Notes: generated by a model not told the origin, from the letters alone. 64,000 nt of DNA from Symbiodinium natans (GCA_905221605.1 CAJNDS010002296.1:418058-482057); one strand, 5' to 3'; shown: positions 42,682 to 52,690, counted from the first letter of the stretch. Program-made: numbers and translations.

Positions 42682-42747
42682 AGCACCGACCAAGCCGAAC
42701 ATGCCAGGCAGCAGATTGTCAAAGACAACATAGAACTCAGCAACCAG
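42682..42747 (+). CDS. Unidentified helical exon
   Basis: CCAAG then STDQAEHARQQIVKDNIELS, NQ and CAG|GAGCC (GA donor). Upstream in the same frame LQSRLAQLLGRF is followed by an in-frame TGA, so a short intron or another gene must separate them. Confidence 0.45.
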
Positions 42748-42894
42748 GAGCCTTTTTTGGGGAGTTTAGGTGGTGGGGTTTAGGGCTTAGTATCCCGGAC
42801 TTTATGCAGCCCCCAAAGGCTAGCCCTCAGTCACTTCAGTTTGCTTCTAAGAATCTGGACCGGTAGGGCACACAACAACTTCGCCCCGCGTGCC

Positions 42895-44037
42895 ATGCCG
42901 AAAGTAAAGCTGATCGGCAAGAAGACCGAGTTCGATGCCTGCTTAAAGCTGGAGAAGCCCCCCAGTTGATCTCATGATGTACGGTTTAGGGTTCAGGTGA
43001 ACAAGTTTAGGGTTTAGGGTTTAGGGTTTGGCAAACTAGGGATGAAGATCATGATGATCATGATGATGGTGCACTCTTTGTTCTCCTAGAAACCAGCCCG
43101 CCTCCCGAAGCCCTTGAGAAGGCTGGTCGTCTTCTTCTTCAGTGCCTCATGGTGTTTGCCCTGCCACCTTATGGAACCGAAGTTTTCCGAGTTGGCTTCG
43201 CTGCCCGACACTTGGCGTGTTTAGTTTAGGGTTTAGGGTTTTAAGGTTTTATGGTTTAGGGTTGAGGAGTTTGGGGCTGGGATTTGCCTGGGCTTCTTGT
43301 TTTTTGCCAATGTGGGCTTGCAAAAGAATCGGCCCCAGGAATTCAGCAACATTGAGTTTGTGGTCGTTGACGTGGACAAATCGGAGGACGCGTCCCGGAA
43401 TGCCCTGACAAGCGCTGCTGTCATACAGGGGTTGATCTAAATTATGGGCCCGAAACCTTCCCTAAACCCATTACCTGGGACCCAGAGTGGGCCCTCCCTC
43501 CCTGCTAAGTTCCCTTTTTAATCCCTAGGTTATTCTGCGGCCCAGTTATTCTAAAGGTCGTTACTTAGTCCCATATTGTGGTCCCCTGCCTCCTGTAAAG
43601 GGTTCCGATGTATGGGCCCTTGGGTTGTATAGGGAGTATAAGGGGTCCCTTTTCAGGGGCCATACTGACGGGCCATGGAACGACCCAGTTATGGTATAGC
43701 ACACTGTATTCCTTATACTTCAGCTTCTCAAAACCCATGCCAGGAGGTCGCTGATGCGGCGAGCATTGATGCAGTTCCCACGTTTCTGGTTTTCAAGGGA
43801 GACTCGCAGGCTGGGTATTGGCAACCCTGCCCCTTGAACCCGAAGCCCTAAACCCTATAAAACCCTAAGCCCTAAAGCGCCCTAAACCCTAAACCCTAAC
43901 ACTTAAACACTAAGCCCCAAACCCTATAAGCCCTAAACCCTACAAACCCTAAACCGTGGGCTGTTCCATTCCAGGTGGGCGAACTTGTTGGCGCGGACGA
44001 GGTGAAGCTGAAGGAGCTGATCCAGCAGAGCAAATGA
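42895..44037 (+). CDS. Thioredoxin-domain protein, five exons
   Basis: Exons 42895-42964, 43097-43218, 43339-43386 (or 43389), 43744-43809 and 43975-44037, about 122 residues. MPKVKLIGKKTEFDACLKL leads into VVFFFSASWCLPCHLMEPKF, which holds the WCxPC active site. Then FVVVDVDKSE, VADAASIDAVPTFLVFKG with the cis-Pro (VPTF), and VGELVGADEVKLKELIQQSK. This is a full single thioredoxin fold with disulfide reductase chemistry. No targeting peptide is seen, so probably cytosolic. Donors are GT, GT, GA or GC, then GC. Thioredoxin spacing (13 residues between VDVD and VPTF) favours the GA donor at 43387. Heptamers fill introns 1, 2 and 4. Confidence 0.9.
43552..43690. mobile_element. Element, family B, in thioredoxin intron 3
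   Basis: AAAGGTCGTTACTTAGTCCC, centre GTATGGGCCCTTGGGTTGTAT and end GGGCCATGGAACGACC. Inverted termini. Sits within 43387-43743. Confidence 0.8.
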
Positions 44038-44368
44038 TGCGCAGGACCGGCGAAACTCTGGCCGGTGTGTGCTGCGCGCATGCACAGACCGACTGCCCAA
44101 ACGGTGGCACCGTCTCACAAAGTTGCAAAAGGCGCAGCACGTGCTTTGGGTCATGAGCCGCTCGTAGGTTGTTGCAGCATGCCTAAACCTTGCGCTCTAA
44201 GTTTAGCGTGAGGCTGGGGAGATCTGGGGAGATAAAGAGGGACCAGAGGAAGATCTCAGAGCAGCTTCAAGATGAAAAAGCCATGGAATACGAAACGTTT
44301 TCCGCCTCAAGGATCTAGGTCTCCGCATCCTGCGCAGCTTGCATAAAGGGCCCTCATCTGAGCAAACG

Positions 44369-44761
44369 ATGGTGCTGATTCCCAAGAAGTCCCGCCGTGC
44401 CATCCTGGAGCACCTCTTCAAGGAAGGCGTCATGGTCGTGAAGAAGGACTACCAGGCGTGCAAGCACAACGAGCTGGAAGACATCCCTAACCTGCACGTC
44501 ATGATGGTGCTGCGATCGCTGGCTTCCCGCAACTACCTGTCGGAGATCTACAGCTGGCAGTGGCACTACTACACCCTGACCAACGAGGGCATCGAGTACC
44601 TCCGTGAGGTGCTTCATCTTCCTCAGCAGGTCTTCCCCCAGACCCTGACCAAGCAGCGCCCCACCCGACCAGCCCTGGCTGGCGGTGACGCCGGGGAGGG
44701 AGGAGGCAAGGGAAAGGGCAAGGGCAAGGGCGCGTGGAACCGCGGCGAGGAGCCCCAGTGA
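44369..44761 (+). CDS. rps10: 40S ribosomal protein eS10, copy 1
   Basis: A single exon of 130 residues and TGA. MVLIPKKSRRAILEHLFKEG, DYQACKHNELEDIPNLHV and EIYSWQWHYYTLTNEGIEYL are the S10/plectin winged-helix domain. The tail is the usual Gly/Lys-rich extension (KGKGKGKGAWNRGEE). It is a component of the small-subunit head near the mRNA entry side. ATG is chosen because the family starts here. It follows thioredoxin by 330 bp with no heptamers between. Confidence 0.97.
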   Translation: MVLIPKKSRRAILEHLFKEGVMVVKKDYQACKHNELEDIPNLHVMMVLRSLASRNYLSEIYSWQWHYYTLTNEGIEYLREVLHLPQQVFPQTLTKQRPTRPALAGGDAGEGGGKGKGKGKGAWNRGEEPQ

Positions 44762-45459
44762 TTGTGAGCAACTGTCATGGGTTCAGGGGCACGCTTCTTG
44801 CGCTGGCATGAACGAGTTCTAGGACATGAAACAAAACACTCCGTCGTTGATTGTCTCGCAGGAAGAGGGCTGAACGAACCAGGGCAGCGATTTCTGAGCT
44901 GATGGCTGCAGGAGAGTAACAGAATCGAGAGAACATGCAGTCACGCGGGCGATGCGAGGTGGCAAAATTAACTCAAGACCCTTTACATTCGATTGCATGC
45001 AGCACTTGAAATAACGGTTCCTGAAGTTTGAATACTTAGAGCTAGCATGGTGGCGCTCCTAAGCAGCTGTGCAGTTGAATGACTTCGGCTGTCTTGGCTC
45101 ACTGACAGCTACTGTTCTCAGACACCTTTCTGCAGTGCCTTGGCTGCACTTTCGAGAGCCTAAATTGAATGTGGAATTTAAATAATGCATTTAAATGGGT
45201 AAAATCTATGCATTATTTATATTTATAGATGTAATGATAGTGTAATACTAACTATAGGAATAGTAATACTAACCTTAAAATTAGGCACACCAGCACTCTG
45301 GAGTCCTGGGCCTGATAAGGCTAACGTCCGGCGACCGGTGCCCTTTTCTCAGTCTGTGCGAACCGGTGCAGTATGGGCATGGCATGAGCATGGTCAATGA
45401 GAATCCTGCAAATTAATACAGCATCTGGAGTAGCGAAGCTGCTGACAAGGATTGACGAC
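44762..45459 (+). other. Intergenic region between eS10 copies
   Basis: Unique 700 bp with no heptamer arrays and no convincing ORF. AT-rich patch at 45170-45280. No similarity to the flanks of the other copy that I can see. Confidence 0.7.
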
Positions 45460-45911
45460 ATGGTGCTGATTCCCAAGAAGTCCCGCCGTGCCATCCTGGA
45501 GCACCTCTTCAAGGAAGGCGTCATGGTCGTGAAGAAGGACTACCAGGCGTGCAAGCACAACGAGCTGGAAGACATCCCTAACCTGCACGTCATGATGGTG
45601 CTGCGATCGCTGGCTTCCCGCAACTACCTGTCGGAGATCTACAGCTGGCAGTGGCACTACTACACCCTGACCAACGAGGGCATCGAGTACCTCCGTGAGG
45701 TGCTTCATCTTCCTCAGCAGGTCTTCCCCCAGACCCTGACCAAGCAGCGCCCCACCCGACCAGCCCTGGCTGGCGGTGACGCCGGTGAGGGAGGAGGCAA
45801 GGGAAAGGGCAAGGGCAAGGGCGCGTGGAACCGCGGCGAGGAGCCTGTCGTTTGCTTACAGACTGCGGCCCATCTAAACCCTAAACCCTAAACCCTACAC
45901 ACGCAAAGTGA
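45460..45911 (+). CDS. rps10: 40S ribosomal protein eS10, copy 2
   Basis: Identical to copy 1 from ATG through GGCGAGGAGCC apart from a GGG to GGT silent change and the last Pro codon (CCC to CCT). After that the sequences share nothing. Copy 1 ends CAG TGA. Here a 62 bp GT-AG intron with CCCTAAA repeats (45847-45908) would bring TGA directly after the Pro codon, giving a protein one residue shorter. Without splicing the frame runs to 45891. The upstream flanks also differ right at the ATG. Confidence 0.9.
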
Positions 45912-45960
45912 AGAGACCCGGCCAGGAGGAGGGCTAAGCGCAATCAACATCAAGCTGCAG

Positions 45961-46032
45961 GCTGCGGAAGGAGTGTTGGGCAGAAGCTCACGGAAGATCC
46001 CAGAAAAAGCTTATGCCTGCTGGTCAGCTTGA
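45961..46032 (+). CDS. Unidentified terminal exon
   Basis: CTGCAG then AAEGVLGRSSRKIPEKAYAC, WSA and TGA, followed by TTTAGGG. Unrelated to eS10 as far as I can see. Confidence 0.4.
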   Translation, partial: AAEGVLGRSSRKIPEKAYACWSA

Positions 46033-46678
46033 GGGTTGAGGCTTTAGGGCTTATTTGGGGTTAGGGTTTAGGGTTTAGGGTAGCTCCCTAGGTTACGGAA
46101 TTTCATGGTTGTTTGAGTATACTTTATCAAGGGGGGCCGAGACGCTTTTGTTGCCTCTTCGCGAGTGTTGTCGTGACGATGTGCTTGCAAAGCCATTGGC
46201 TGCCGGTGTGCGAAGTAGCCCTACGCATGTTCTTTTTTCTGCTGAATTCTCTAGGGTCGATAGTAGCCCGCCCCAAACCCGAAAACCCTAAACCCTGCAA
46301 CCCTAGACCTTGCAGACTTGAGTCACGGCATTTCGAGCCCCTTTAATTCTTGCTATTTGTCTAGAAATCTCAAGTTAATAGCCTAGAGAACTATTGAACC
46401 ATGAGCCTAAACCCTCACCCTAAACTACAGGTTCCGAGACCGAGACCGTAGAACCCTAAAGGCCCTATAAACTGCCAAATCCGCAAACCTAAACCCATAA
46501 AAAGCCCACACCCCCTAAACTCCCGAAACACCTCACCCCTAAACCCTGAACCTCACACCCTAAACCCTCAACCCCTTCTCATTTGAACGACAACATTAGT
46601 TGTTGTGAGAATATCATTAAGTAGATTAGACCCTAAACCCTAGATCCTAAACACCTCAAACCCCTAAATCCCACGGCT
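46033..46678 (+). other. Spacer rich in CCCTAAA variants
   Basis: TTTAGGG near 46060, a unique part with chance open frames at 46109-46346, then CCCTAAA/CCCTAGA/CCTCAACCC variants from 46400 to 46660. Confidence 0.4.
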
Positions 46679-46741
46679 ATGGCGCGGGGCCTCGGCCTGC
46701 CGCTGAAGCGCCGGCGGCTGGGGAGGCATCACGGGTCAGGG
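46679..46741 (+). CDS. Possible 5' exon
   Basis: ATG with MARGLGLPLKRRRLGRHHGS running into TTTAGGG. Basic N-terminus. Weak right border. Confidence 0.3.
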
Positions 46742-47153
46742 TTTAGGGTTTAAAGGGTTTTAGGGTTGTAGGGTTGCAGGGTTGTAGGGTTTCAGGGTTT
46801 CAGGGTTTCAGGGTTTTAGGGTCTTAGGGTCTTAGGGTTTAGGGCCTAGTTTAGGGTTTAGGGTTTCGGGATTATGTTTTTGCGGGGGTTGCGGGGGTTG
46901 GTTTTGTTTTTAGGTGTTTAGTTCTTCGGCTTTGGTTGTGGGTTGGAGGTTAGCTTCGGATTTAGGGGTTTGGGTTTTTCAGGGTTTCGGTTGGGTTCAG
47001 GGTCTGTGGGCTGAAAGGCTGTTTTCAGGCGTAGGCTTGAGGGTAATAAAGACTTGCAGTCGGAGGTAATTGATAAGGGTTCAAAGGTTTAGGGTTTAAG
47101 GTTTAGGGTTTAGGGTTTAGGGTTGGGCTTCAGAGTTGATTGTCTGCTTGCAG
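46742..47153. repeat. Degenerate TTTAGGG/TTTCAGGG stretch
   Basis: TTTAGGG, TTGTAGGG, TTTCAGGG and CTTAGGG variants to 47120, ending in CTTGCAG at the next exon. Confidence 0.85.
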
Positions 47154-47264
47154 GCCATATCGAGCCGCCACCGTGCAGGCAGTGGGGAGGGTGAAGGTCG
47201 GTTGTATGGCAGCAATGCCGTCCAGTGCCCCTTGTGCTGCATGTGCTGCGCAACGTGCGCGTGA
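47154..47264 (+). CDS. Cys-rich terminal exon
   Basis: TTGCAG then SGEGEGRLYGSNAVQ and the Cys cluster CPLCCMCCATCA to TGA, 36 residues. The C-x2-CC-x-CC pattern suggests metal binding or acylation, family unknown. Confidence 0.5.
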   Translation, partial: AISSRHRAGSGEGEGRLYGSNAVQCPLCCMCCATCA

Positions 47265-47329
47265 TGCACAAACCCTAAACCCCAAACCCCAAACCCTAAA
47301 CCCTAAACCCTAAACCCTAACTGTTTCAG

Positions 47330-47650
47330 GAGCAGCGAGCTCCTTCAGCACCGGTGGGGCAGAGCTCGAACCAGCCGGCATCGGTGGATGCTGCCACCGG
47401 CAGCTGGGCAGAAGAGGCTGGGTGTGTGACGGCTGGGCTACGAAGCTGGTGCACGTAATATCGGGGGGCCGGAATAGCTACCAAGAATATTCCCTTTTGG
47501 TCCCTTTGTAATTATATTATATGCTATAGTAACCGCCCAAGACCCTACTCTAATAATTCAGGCCCCGATATTGCCCTGGCAGGCCGTGGCCCATGCCCGC
47601 ACTTTGCTGGGGGACAGGCCACCACGAACCTCAGGGCTTGCACATGGCAG
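47330..47650 (+). CDS. Two exons joined across a palindromic element
   Basis: Exon 47330-47454 (GGCCHRQLGRRGWVCDGW, ATKLVH) and exon 47583-47650 (AVAHARTLLGDRPPRTSG). They join in phase if 47455-47582 is removed as a GT-AG intron, and that segment is a family C element. Without splicing a TAA in another frame ends the first exon at 47458. Cys/Trp content suggests a zinc-binding segment. Confidence 0.5.
47455..47582. mobile_element. Family C element acting as an intron
   Basis: Starts GTAATATCGGGGGGCC and ends GGCCCCGATATTGCCCTGGCAG. AATATCGGGG is repeated in inverted form at the two ends, so GT and AG lie in the terminal repeats. Interior shares TTTGTAATTATA with other copies. Confidence 0.7.
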
Positions 47651-47692
47651 GTGGAAGCAATCTTTCAGAGATCCACCCGAAACCTTATAAAT

Positions 47693-47746
47693 TGGGATTT
47701 TCCTTTTACTAGCAGTCCTTCATAGGGATCATAATAGGGGCAGTAC
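47693..47746. mobile_element. Half copy, family A
   Basis: TTTACTAGCAGTCCTTCATAGGG without the matching right arm. Confidence 0.6.
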
Positions 47747-48195
47747 AAATCCCGCATTCACAGATCCTGCGAGGCCGCCTGAGCAAGGTGTCCCGGAGGC
47801 TGCGTGCCCGTATGACCTTGGGGCCAAACGATCCCTAAAACTGGGTTTAGGGTTTGGGGTTTAGGGTTTAGGGTTTTAGGTTTAGGGTTTAGGGGTTTAT
47901 ATACTGTATGCCACCGCAATCCCTAGGCAAAAGCACCGTGCACCTTTTTTGGGGGGTTCGTTTGGTCCCGAAGAGTGGTCGGTAGAGTTGGAGGATCCAA
48001 AAATGTGAATCCCTTTGCGTAGTCCTCATGATGACCTAGAGGGCACTTTTTGGGGGTTCTACTTTTTGGATCCCCTAAACCCTAAACCCTAAACCCTAAA
48101 CCCTGAACCCTAAAAACCCTAAAAATCCTAAAAACCCTAAAAACCCTAAACCCTAAGCCGTGGCTCTGTTGGGTCTGGGAAGACAGAGTTGCGGG

Positions 48196-48743
48196 ATGCC
48201 CCGAGCCTGGAAGGCAGCTGCGCTACTGTCAACTGTCCTCCTCAGACTCCCAGAGCTTTGGTCTGAGCTGGCTCAGGACTTAGGGTTTAGGGTTTGGGGT
48301 TTGGGGTTTAGGGTTTGGGGTTTAGGGCTTAGGATTTAGGACTTGGTGTTTTGGGTTGAGGGGCACCGCGGGCGGTAACCCAACCTTGATTTTACTGCTG
48401 GGCAGTTTCCCAACCTTGCTTTTACTGCACCGGACTGTGCCGCATGTGCCGGGTACTCGAAGGGAGTCCCATCTCATACCCACCAAAACAGCGCACAATC
48501 CCGCTTTCAATGACAGCCCAACAAGGAACCCCCATTTCTGGAAGGGCACCCGAATCTTGCGGACACACACTTTCCCGAAACCCTAAACCCTAGACCCTAA
48601 ATCCTAAACCCCAAACCCCAAACCCCAAACCGACCCAGCTTTTCAAATCCGTGTGGCCCGGCGAGGACACATTACTCGCCTTCGGGAGCTCTTCCACTGC
48701 GGGCGACGCCTCTGACTGTGCCAGGAGCACGTTTTTGGACAGA
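48196..48743 (+). CDS. Secreted/membrane protein 5' end, two exons
   Basis: Exon 1 48196-48276 starts MPRAWKAAALLSTVLL, a signal-peptide or anchor-like basic plus hydrophobic start, and ends ELWSELAQ. Exon 2 48639-48743 continues in phase, LFKSVWPGEDTLLAFGSSS then DCARSTFLDR. The intron starts GACTTAGGG and ends CCCAG, a GA-AG intron with TTTAGGG at its 5' end and CCCTAAA at its 3' end. Family not recognised. Confidence 0.6.
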
Positions 48744-48867
48744 GTGTTTAGGGCTCAGGGTTCAGGGTTCAGGGTTCAGGGTTCAGGGTTCAGGGTTTAG
48801 GGTTTAGGGTTTAGGGTTTAGGGTTTAGGGTTTAGGGTTTAGGGTTTAGGGTTTAGTAGGGTTGGAG

Positions 48868-48964
48868 GCTCATGCTTCCTCGCCCGGGCATGTCGGGAGG
48901 AGCAGAAGTGGAGGACCGGCGTTTGCCCGAAACTCAGATCCGCTCACTGGCAGCATGGGCTCAG
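48868..48964 (+). CDS. Unidentified exon
   Basis: GGAG|G then LMLPRPGMSGGAEVEDRRLP and ETQIRSLAAWAQ, ending GCTCAG|GA, the same donor context as 48277. May continue the secreted gene after one missing exon. Confidence 0.45.
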
Positions 48965-49685
48965 GATTTGGGGTTTAGGGCTTGGGGTTTGGGGTTTAGG
49001 GTTTAGGGTTTAGGGTTTAGCGTGTATGCCTGGGCCCTACGTTTCCAAACCCCCCAGGTCTGGACCACATGAACCCCAAAAGAGTTTTCTTTGTCATATA
49101 CAAAATGTGTATATATATATATAGATCTTACTAGGAGATGATAGCGGCACAGGGTACATGATCCCAATTTAAGGGTAATCTGGTTACCGACATGTCGCGC
49201 GACAAGGTTGCAGGTCGCGAAGACTTGACTGCGCGATCGAGGCACAGCCAAGGAAGTTTAACGTTTCAGAGAAGAATCAGGGTGTCGGGCTTTGGTTTTC
49301 AGGTTTAGGGGTTGAAGGGAACCCTGACGCCTACAAACCCCAAACCCCACAAAGCCTGGATTTTAGGGGCTTAGGACTTAGTCCCCTGTACCCTTGAAGT
49401 CCACACAAGAAGAGCGAGCTAAACTCAGGCTCAAACCATGTGTGGTTTAGGCTTGAGGTATATGGCTTAGGCTCTCCATCTTGCGAACCCCAAATCAGAC
49501 TTCTAAGCTATTGCTAGTCGACAATTTGCTGTAGGACTCTCAGACTCTCAGGTGAAAGAAGTTTCTTGTTACTGTAAACCCGAAACCCTATATCCTAAAC
49601 TCTAAACCCTAAACCCGAAACCCTACATCCTAAACCCTAAACCCTATATCCTAAACCCGAAACCGTAAGCCCTAAACCCTTTCAG

Positions 49686-49731
49686 CATATGTTGCCATCT
49701 TACAGCTTTACTGAACCCCAGCGAACCAGGT
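49686..49731 (+). CDS. Unidentified short exon
   Basis: TTCAG then HMLPSYSFTEPQRT before AG|GTCAGG. Confidence 0.4.
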
Positions 49732-49920
49732 CAGGGTCCTACATGAATCATAATCCTAGACCCTAAAACCGTAAGCGATTTAATCGTGTCATACTCCCTA
49801 AAAATCCCTATAAAATAAGATAGAGTCAAAAGCTACAAGAACCCCATAAACCCTGTAAGATAACCCTAAACCCTTAACCCTAAACCCTTTCAGCACCCTA
49901 AACCCTCTAAACAGCACAGG

Positions 49921-49998
49921 ATGCTCTTCCTGTCAGCCGTGGCATCTGCCGTCTGCCCCCCCCACGCCAAGGCTGCCGACGAACCCTGCATTTGTTGA
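49921..49998 (+). CDS. Short signal-peptide-like ORF
   Basis: ATG to TGA: MLFLSAVASAVCPPHAKAAD, EPCIC. Hydrophobic start then Cys. Either a tiny ORF or an exon after ACAG|G. Confidence 0.35.
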   Translation: MLFLSAVASAVCPPHAKAADEPCIC

Positions 49999-50095
49999 TT
50001 TAGGGTTTAGGGTTTAGGGCGGTGTAGGGTTCAGGGTTTAGGGTTTAGGGTGTTGGGCTAACACACTACTCAAGGATGGAGCGCAAGCGTGGCTG

Positions 50096-50320
50096 TTGAT
50101 CTACTGGCCACCGGTTTCGTGCCATCAGGCACTCATCAGCCATACAGCTGCGATAAGCAGCTGTAGATCAGCAACGTCTTGGACATTTGTGCTGCTATTT
50201 TATGTGCATGCTCACCCCGGCACGAAATTGTACCGGTATGTCTGCCAGAAAAGACTGAAAGAACATTTCCAAGCAACTGTCAACTTTTCCTCTGGCAACG
50301 TTGATTCTTTGAAAGCATGA
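50096..50320 (+). CDS. Unidentified ORF in a heptamer-free patch
   Basis: 74 codons to TGA, with SWTFVLLFYVHAHPGTKLYR and YVCQKRLKEHFQATVNF. No repeat nearby. Could be a single-exon gene, the start codon is not certain. Confidence 0.4.
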   Translation: MIYWPPVSCHQALISHTAAISSCRSATSWTFVLLFYVHAHPGTKLYRYVCQKRLKEHFQATVNFSSGNVDSLKA

Positions 50321-50481
50321 AAACGTGCTAATCTGGCTTTCAACTTGTTCCATGCGGTTTGAAGCCCAAGACGTTTGGCCTCTTCAAGGGTTTAGTGTGG
50401 GTTGTGTGATTGACCTTCTAGCTATGAAGGATTTCCTTTTTTGGGGGGGGGGGGGGGGGACCTCGCGGAGAGCGTAGGCTC

Positions 50482-50519
50482 CTCAGAGTGTTCGACGTAT
50501 TTTAGCAGCTTCCAGGGCC
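50482..50519 (+). CDS. Possible micro-exon
   Basis: CGTAG|GC then SSECSTYFSSFQ, closing CAG|GGCCTG. Confidence 0.3.
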
Positions 50520-50631
50520 TGCAGACTTTGGGGCTTATGGCTTAGGATTTAGGGTTGGGGTTTAGGGTTGGGGGTTTAGGGTTTAGGGCCTCTAGAAGTT
50601 TCTAGATGTTACATCATCCGGCATCCCGCAG

Positions 50632-50734
50632 CCATAAGCCCTGGCCCTGCACCAAGACTTCACGCAGGCGGGAGATGTGCAGTCGTCATGGCCTCGGTGC
50701 ACGCAGCTTCGGGACTCCACCTCAAGACTGTCAG
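50632..50734 (+). CDS. Unidentified exon
   Basis: CGCAG|C then HKPWPCTKTSRRREMCSRHG and LGARSFGTPPQDCQ, ending CAG before TTTAGGG. A second frame is open. Confidence 0.4.
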
Positions 50735-50869
50735 GGTTTAGGGTTTAGGGTTTAGGGTTTAGGGTTTAGGGTGTAGAGTAGGGTTTAGGGTTTGAGGCTT
50801 TTGGGATGTAGGTCCCTATACACCCTAAACCTGTTAGAGGGCTCTGGGGCTTGTAGGGCTCCGAGGGGA

Positions 50870-51001
50870 GTTATACGGTCCCTTACTATGGCCTTACCTT
50901 CTTCAAAAAAGGGTTCTCCAGTATGGGCCCGGGGGTTCTATAGGATATAGGGGGTACTTCAAGCTGTTTCCCGAATTGAGGGGCCATGTAACTACCTTTA
51001 C
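50870..51001. mobile_element. Element, family B
   Basis: GGGAGTTATACGGTCCC, centre GTATGGGCCC and GGGGCCATGTAACTACC at the right. Confidence 0.75.
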
Positions 51002-51134
51002 AGGGTAGTCCCTTGGGTTCATTGTGTTTTCACCCCTTATTGGGTTGCATCATGCTCAGGAATATTTTTGAGAGGGCTATTTCAGGGCCACCCTGGTTTA
51101 GATGTAGGATGCCATAGGAATCTTCGACTCGCAG

Positions 51135-51196
51135 GCCTGCCGCGGCTTCGGTTGCGCTGCTCTGCCTCCTTGGGGAGGCCCGGGAGCGTTCCTTAG
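51135..51196 (+). CDS. Unidentified exon
   Basis: CGCAG then ACRGFGCAALPPWGGPGAFL. Confidence 0.4.
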
Positions 51197-51695
51197 AGTT
51201 TGGGGTTTGGGGTTTAGGGTTTAGGGTTTAGGGATAGGGCGTTTTCAGTTGTATAGTTCTCTTCCAGCTAGAGGTTCCCGATGTATGTGCGGTTCTCTAG
51301 CCTAACGTCCATGTTGAGGTTCATATTCTGGCATGAAGACATTGCGGTTTAGGGTTGAGGGTTTAGGGTTTAGGGTTTAGGGTTAGGGTTGGGGGTTTCG
51401 GGCTTCCGGGACCTAGAAGCTAGGCTAGTGGGGAACCCTGTGTCTCTTTTAAGGTTCAGGAGTACCATGTTACCATGTTGCACAACCAAACAACAGACAG
51501 CCAGGGTTTGGGGGGTTTTGGGGTTCGTTTTTCTTTCACCCAGTGGTTGCTGGGCTGCAGTTTAGCCCACCCTAAGCCCTGAATAGCCCAAGCCCCAACT
51601 TAGTGTTGAAGGGTTAAGCAAAGTTAATGTCCCCGAAGCCCTAAGCCCTAAGCTCTAAACCTAAACCTACACCCCAAATCCCAACCCTTCTCTAG

Positions 51696-51791
51696 GCAGA
51701 ATGCGACGAGGGTCGCTTCATTGCTGCGTTCCACTCCCTGAGACAGGCGGAGGCCGGGGGGTCCGCAACAAACTCAACTACAAGCTCTTAA
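51696..51791 (+). CDS. Unidentified terminal exon
   Basis: TCTAG then AECDEGRFIAAFHSLRQAEA, GGSATNSTTSS and TAA. CCCTAAA-like before, TTTAGGG after. Confidence 0.55.
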   Translation, partial: AECDEGRFIAAFHSLRQAEAGGSATNSTTSS

Positions 51792-52069
51792 GGGTTTAGG
51801 GTCTGGGGTTTAGGGTCTAGGGTTTAGGGTTTAGGGTTTAGGGTTTAGGGAAGACAGCCCTAAACCCCAAAACCCTAAACCCTAAAAGTGCAATTCTTTC
51901 CTACAACAGATCCAAGAAGGGTTAGTTTAGACCCATGTCAAACAGTCATGCGGAGATACCGGGAGGGCAGCCTAAGCCCCATAAGCCCTAAGCCCTCTAA
52001 GCCTTAAACCCTAAAGCCCTAAACCCTAAACCCTAAACCCTAAACCCTCTGCGCCCCCTTTTGCCCTAG

Positions 52070-52152
52070 GCTCTGGCAAAGCGAGGTGGCGACCTCCAAG
52101 GCGGGAGCCTCAAACGTGCACTTCCTGGCTGCGCACGCCTCCACCACACCAC
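52070..52152 (+). CDS. Unidentified exon
   Basis: CCTAG|G then LWQSEVATSKAGASNVHFLA and AHASTTP. A competing frame is open. Confidence 0.4.
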
Positions 52153-52300
52153 TTCAAACCCTAACTGCCGAGAACCCTAACCCGCAAAATCCCGGAACTC
52201 TCCCGAAACCCTAAACACCCCAACCCCTAAACCCTAAACCCTAAACCCTAAACCCTATCCGTCCTCTAAGGCCCTAAACTCAACCCTTGAGCCCGCCCAG

Positions 52301-52372
52301 GAGCCGCCCGAGCCACAGCTGCCCTCGAAGGGCTGCGGGCCGCCGCGTTGCAGCGCGCGACTCCCAGGGAAG
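52301..52372 (+). CDS. Unidentified Pro-rich exon
   Basis: CCCAG then EPPEPQLPSKGCGPPRCSAR and LPGK before GGTTTGG. 24 codons. Confidence 0.4.
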
Positions 52373-52612
52373 GGTTTGGGGTTTAGGGTTTAGGGTTCGG
52401 TCTTCAATAGGGGTGTTTCGGTTTTAGGGTTTTGCTTCTTGTTGTAGGTTTTAGGGTGTCGAGGGGTACCAGGTACCATTCTGCAGGTAATGATATACTA
52501 GCTTGACAGTACTTAGACAAGCTCAAACCCTAAGCCCTACAAGCCTGACGCCTCGTGAAACCTAACCCCGAACCCCTAAACTCTAAACCCTAAACGAGGC
52601 TGGCATTTTCAG

Positions 52613-52690
52613 ATGATCAACGATGTGCCACGCGGCGAGCAATACGCGGCTCTCCCAGTTCGGCAGGGTGCAGTCAAAGATCGAAACCCC
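52613..52690 (+). CDS. Unidentified exon
   Basis: TTTTCAG then MINDVPRGEQYAALPVRQG, closing in the TTTAGGG tract that abuts the 52714 element. Confidence 0.4.

Noticed and set aside
44354-44771. Minus-strand ORFs opposite eS10
   Set aside because: Shadows of the plus-strand eS10 codons.
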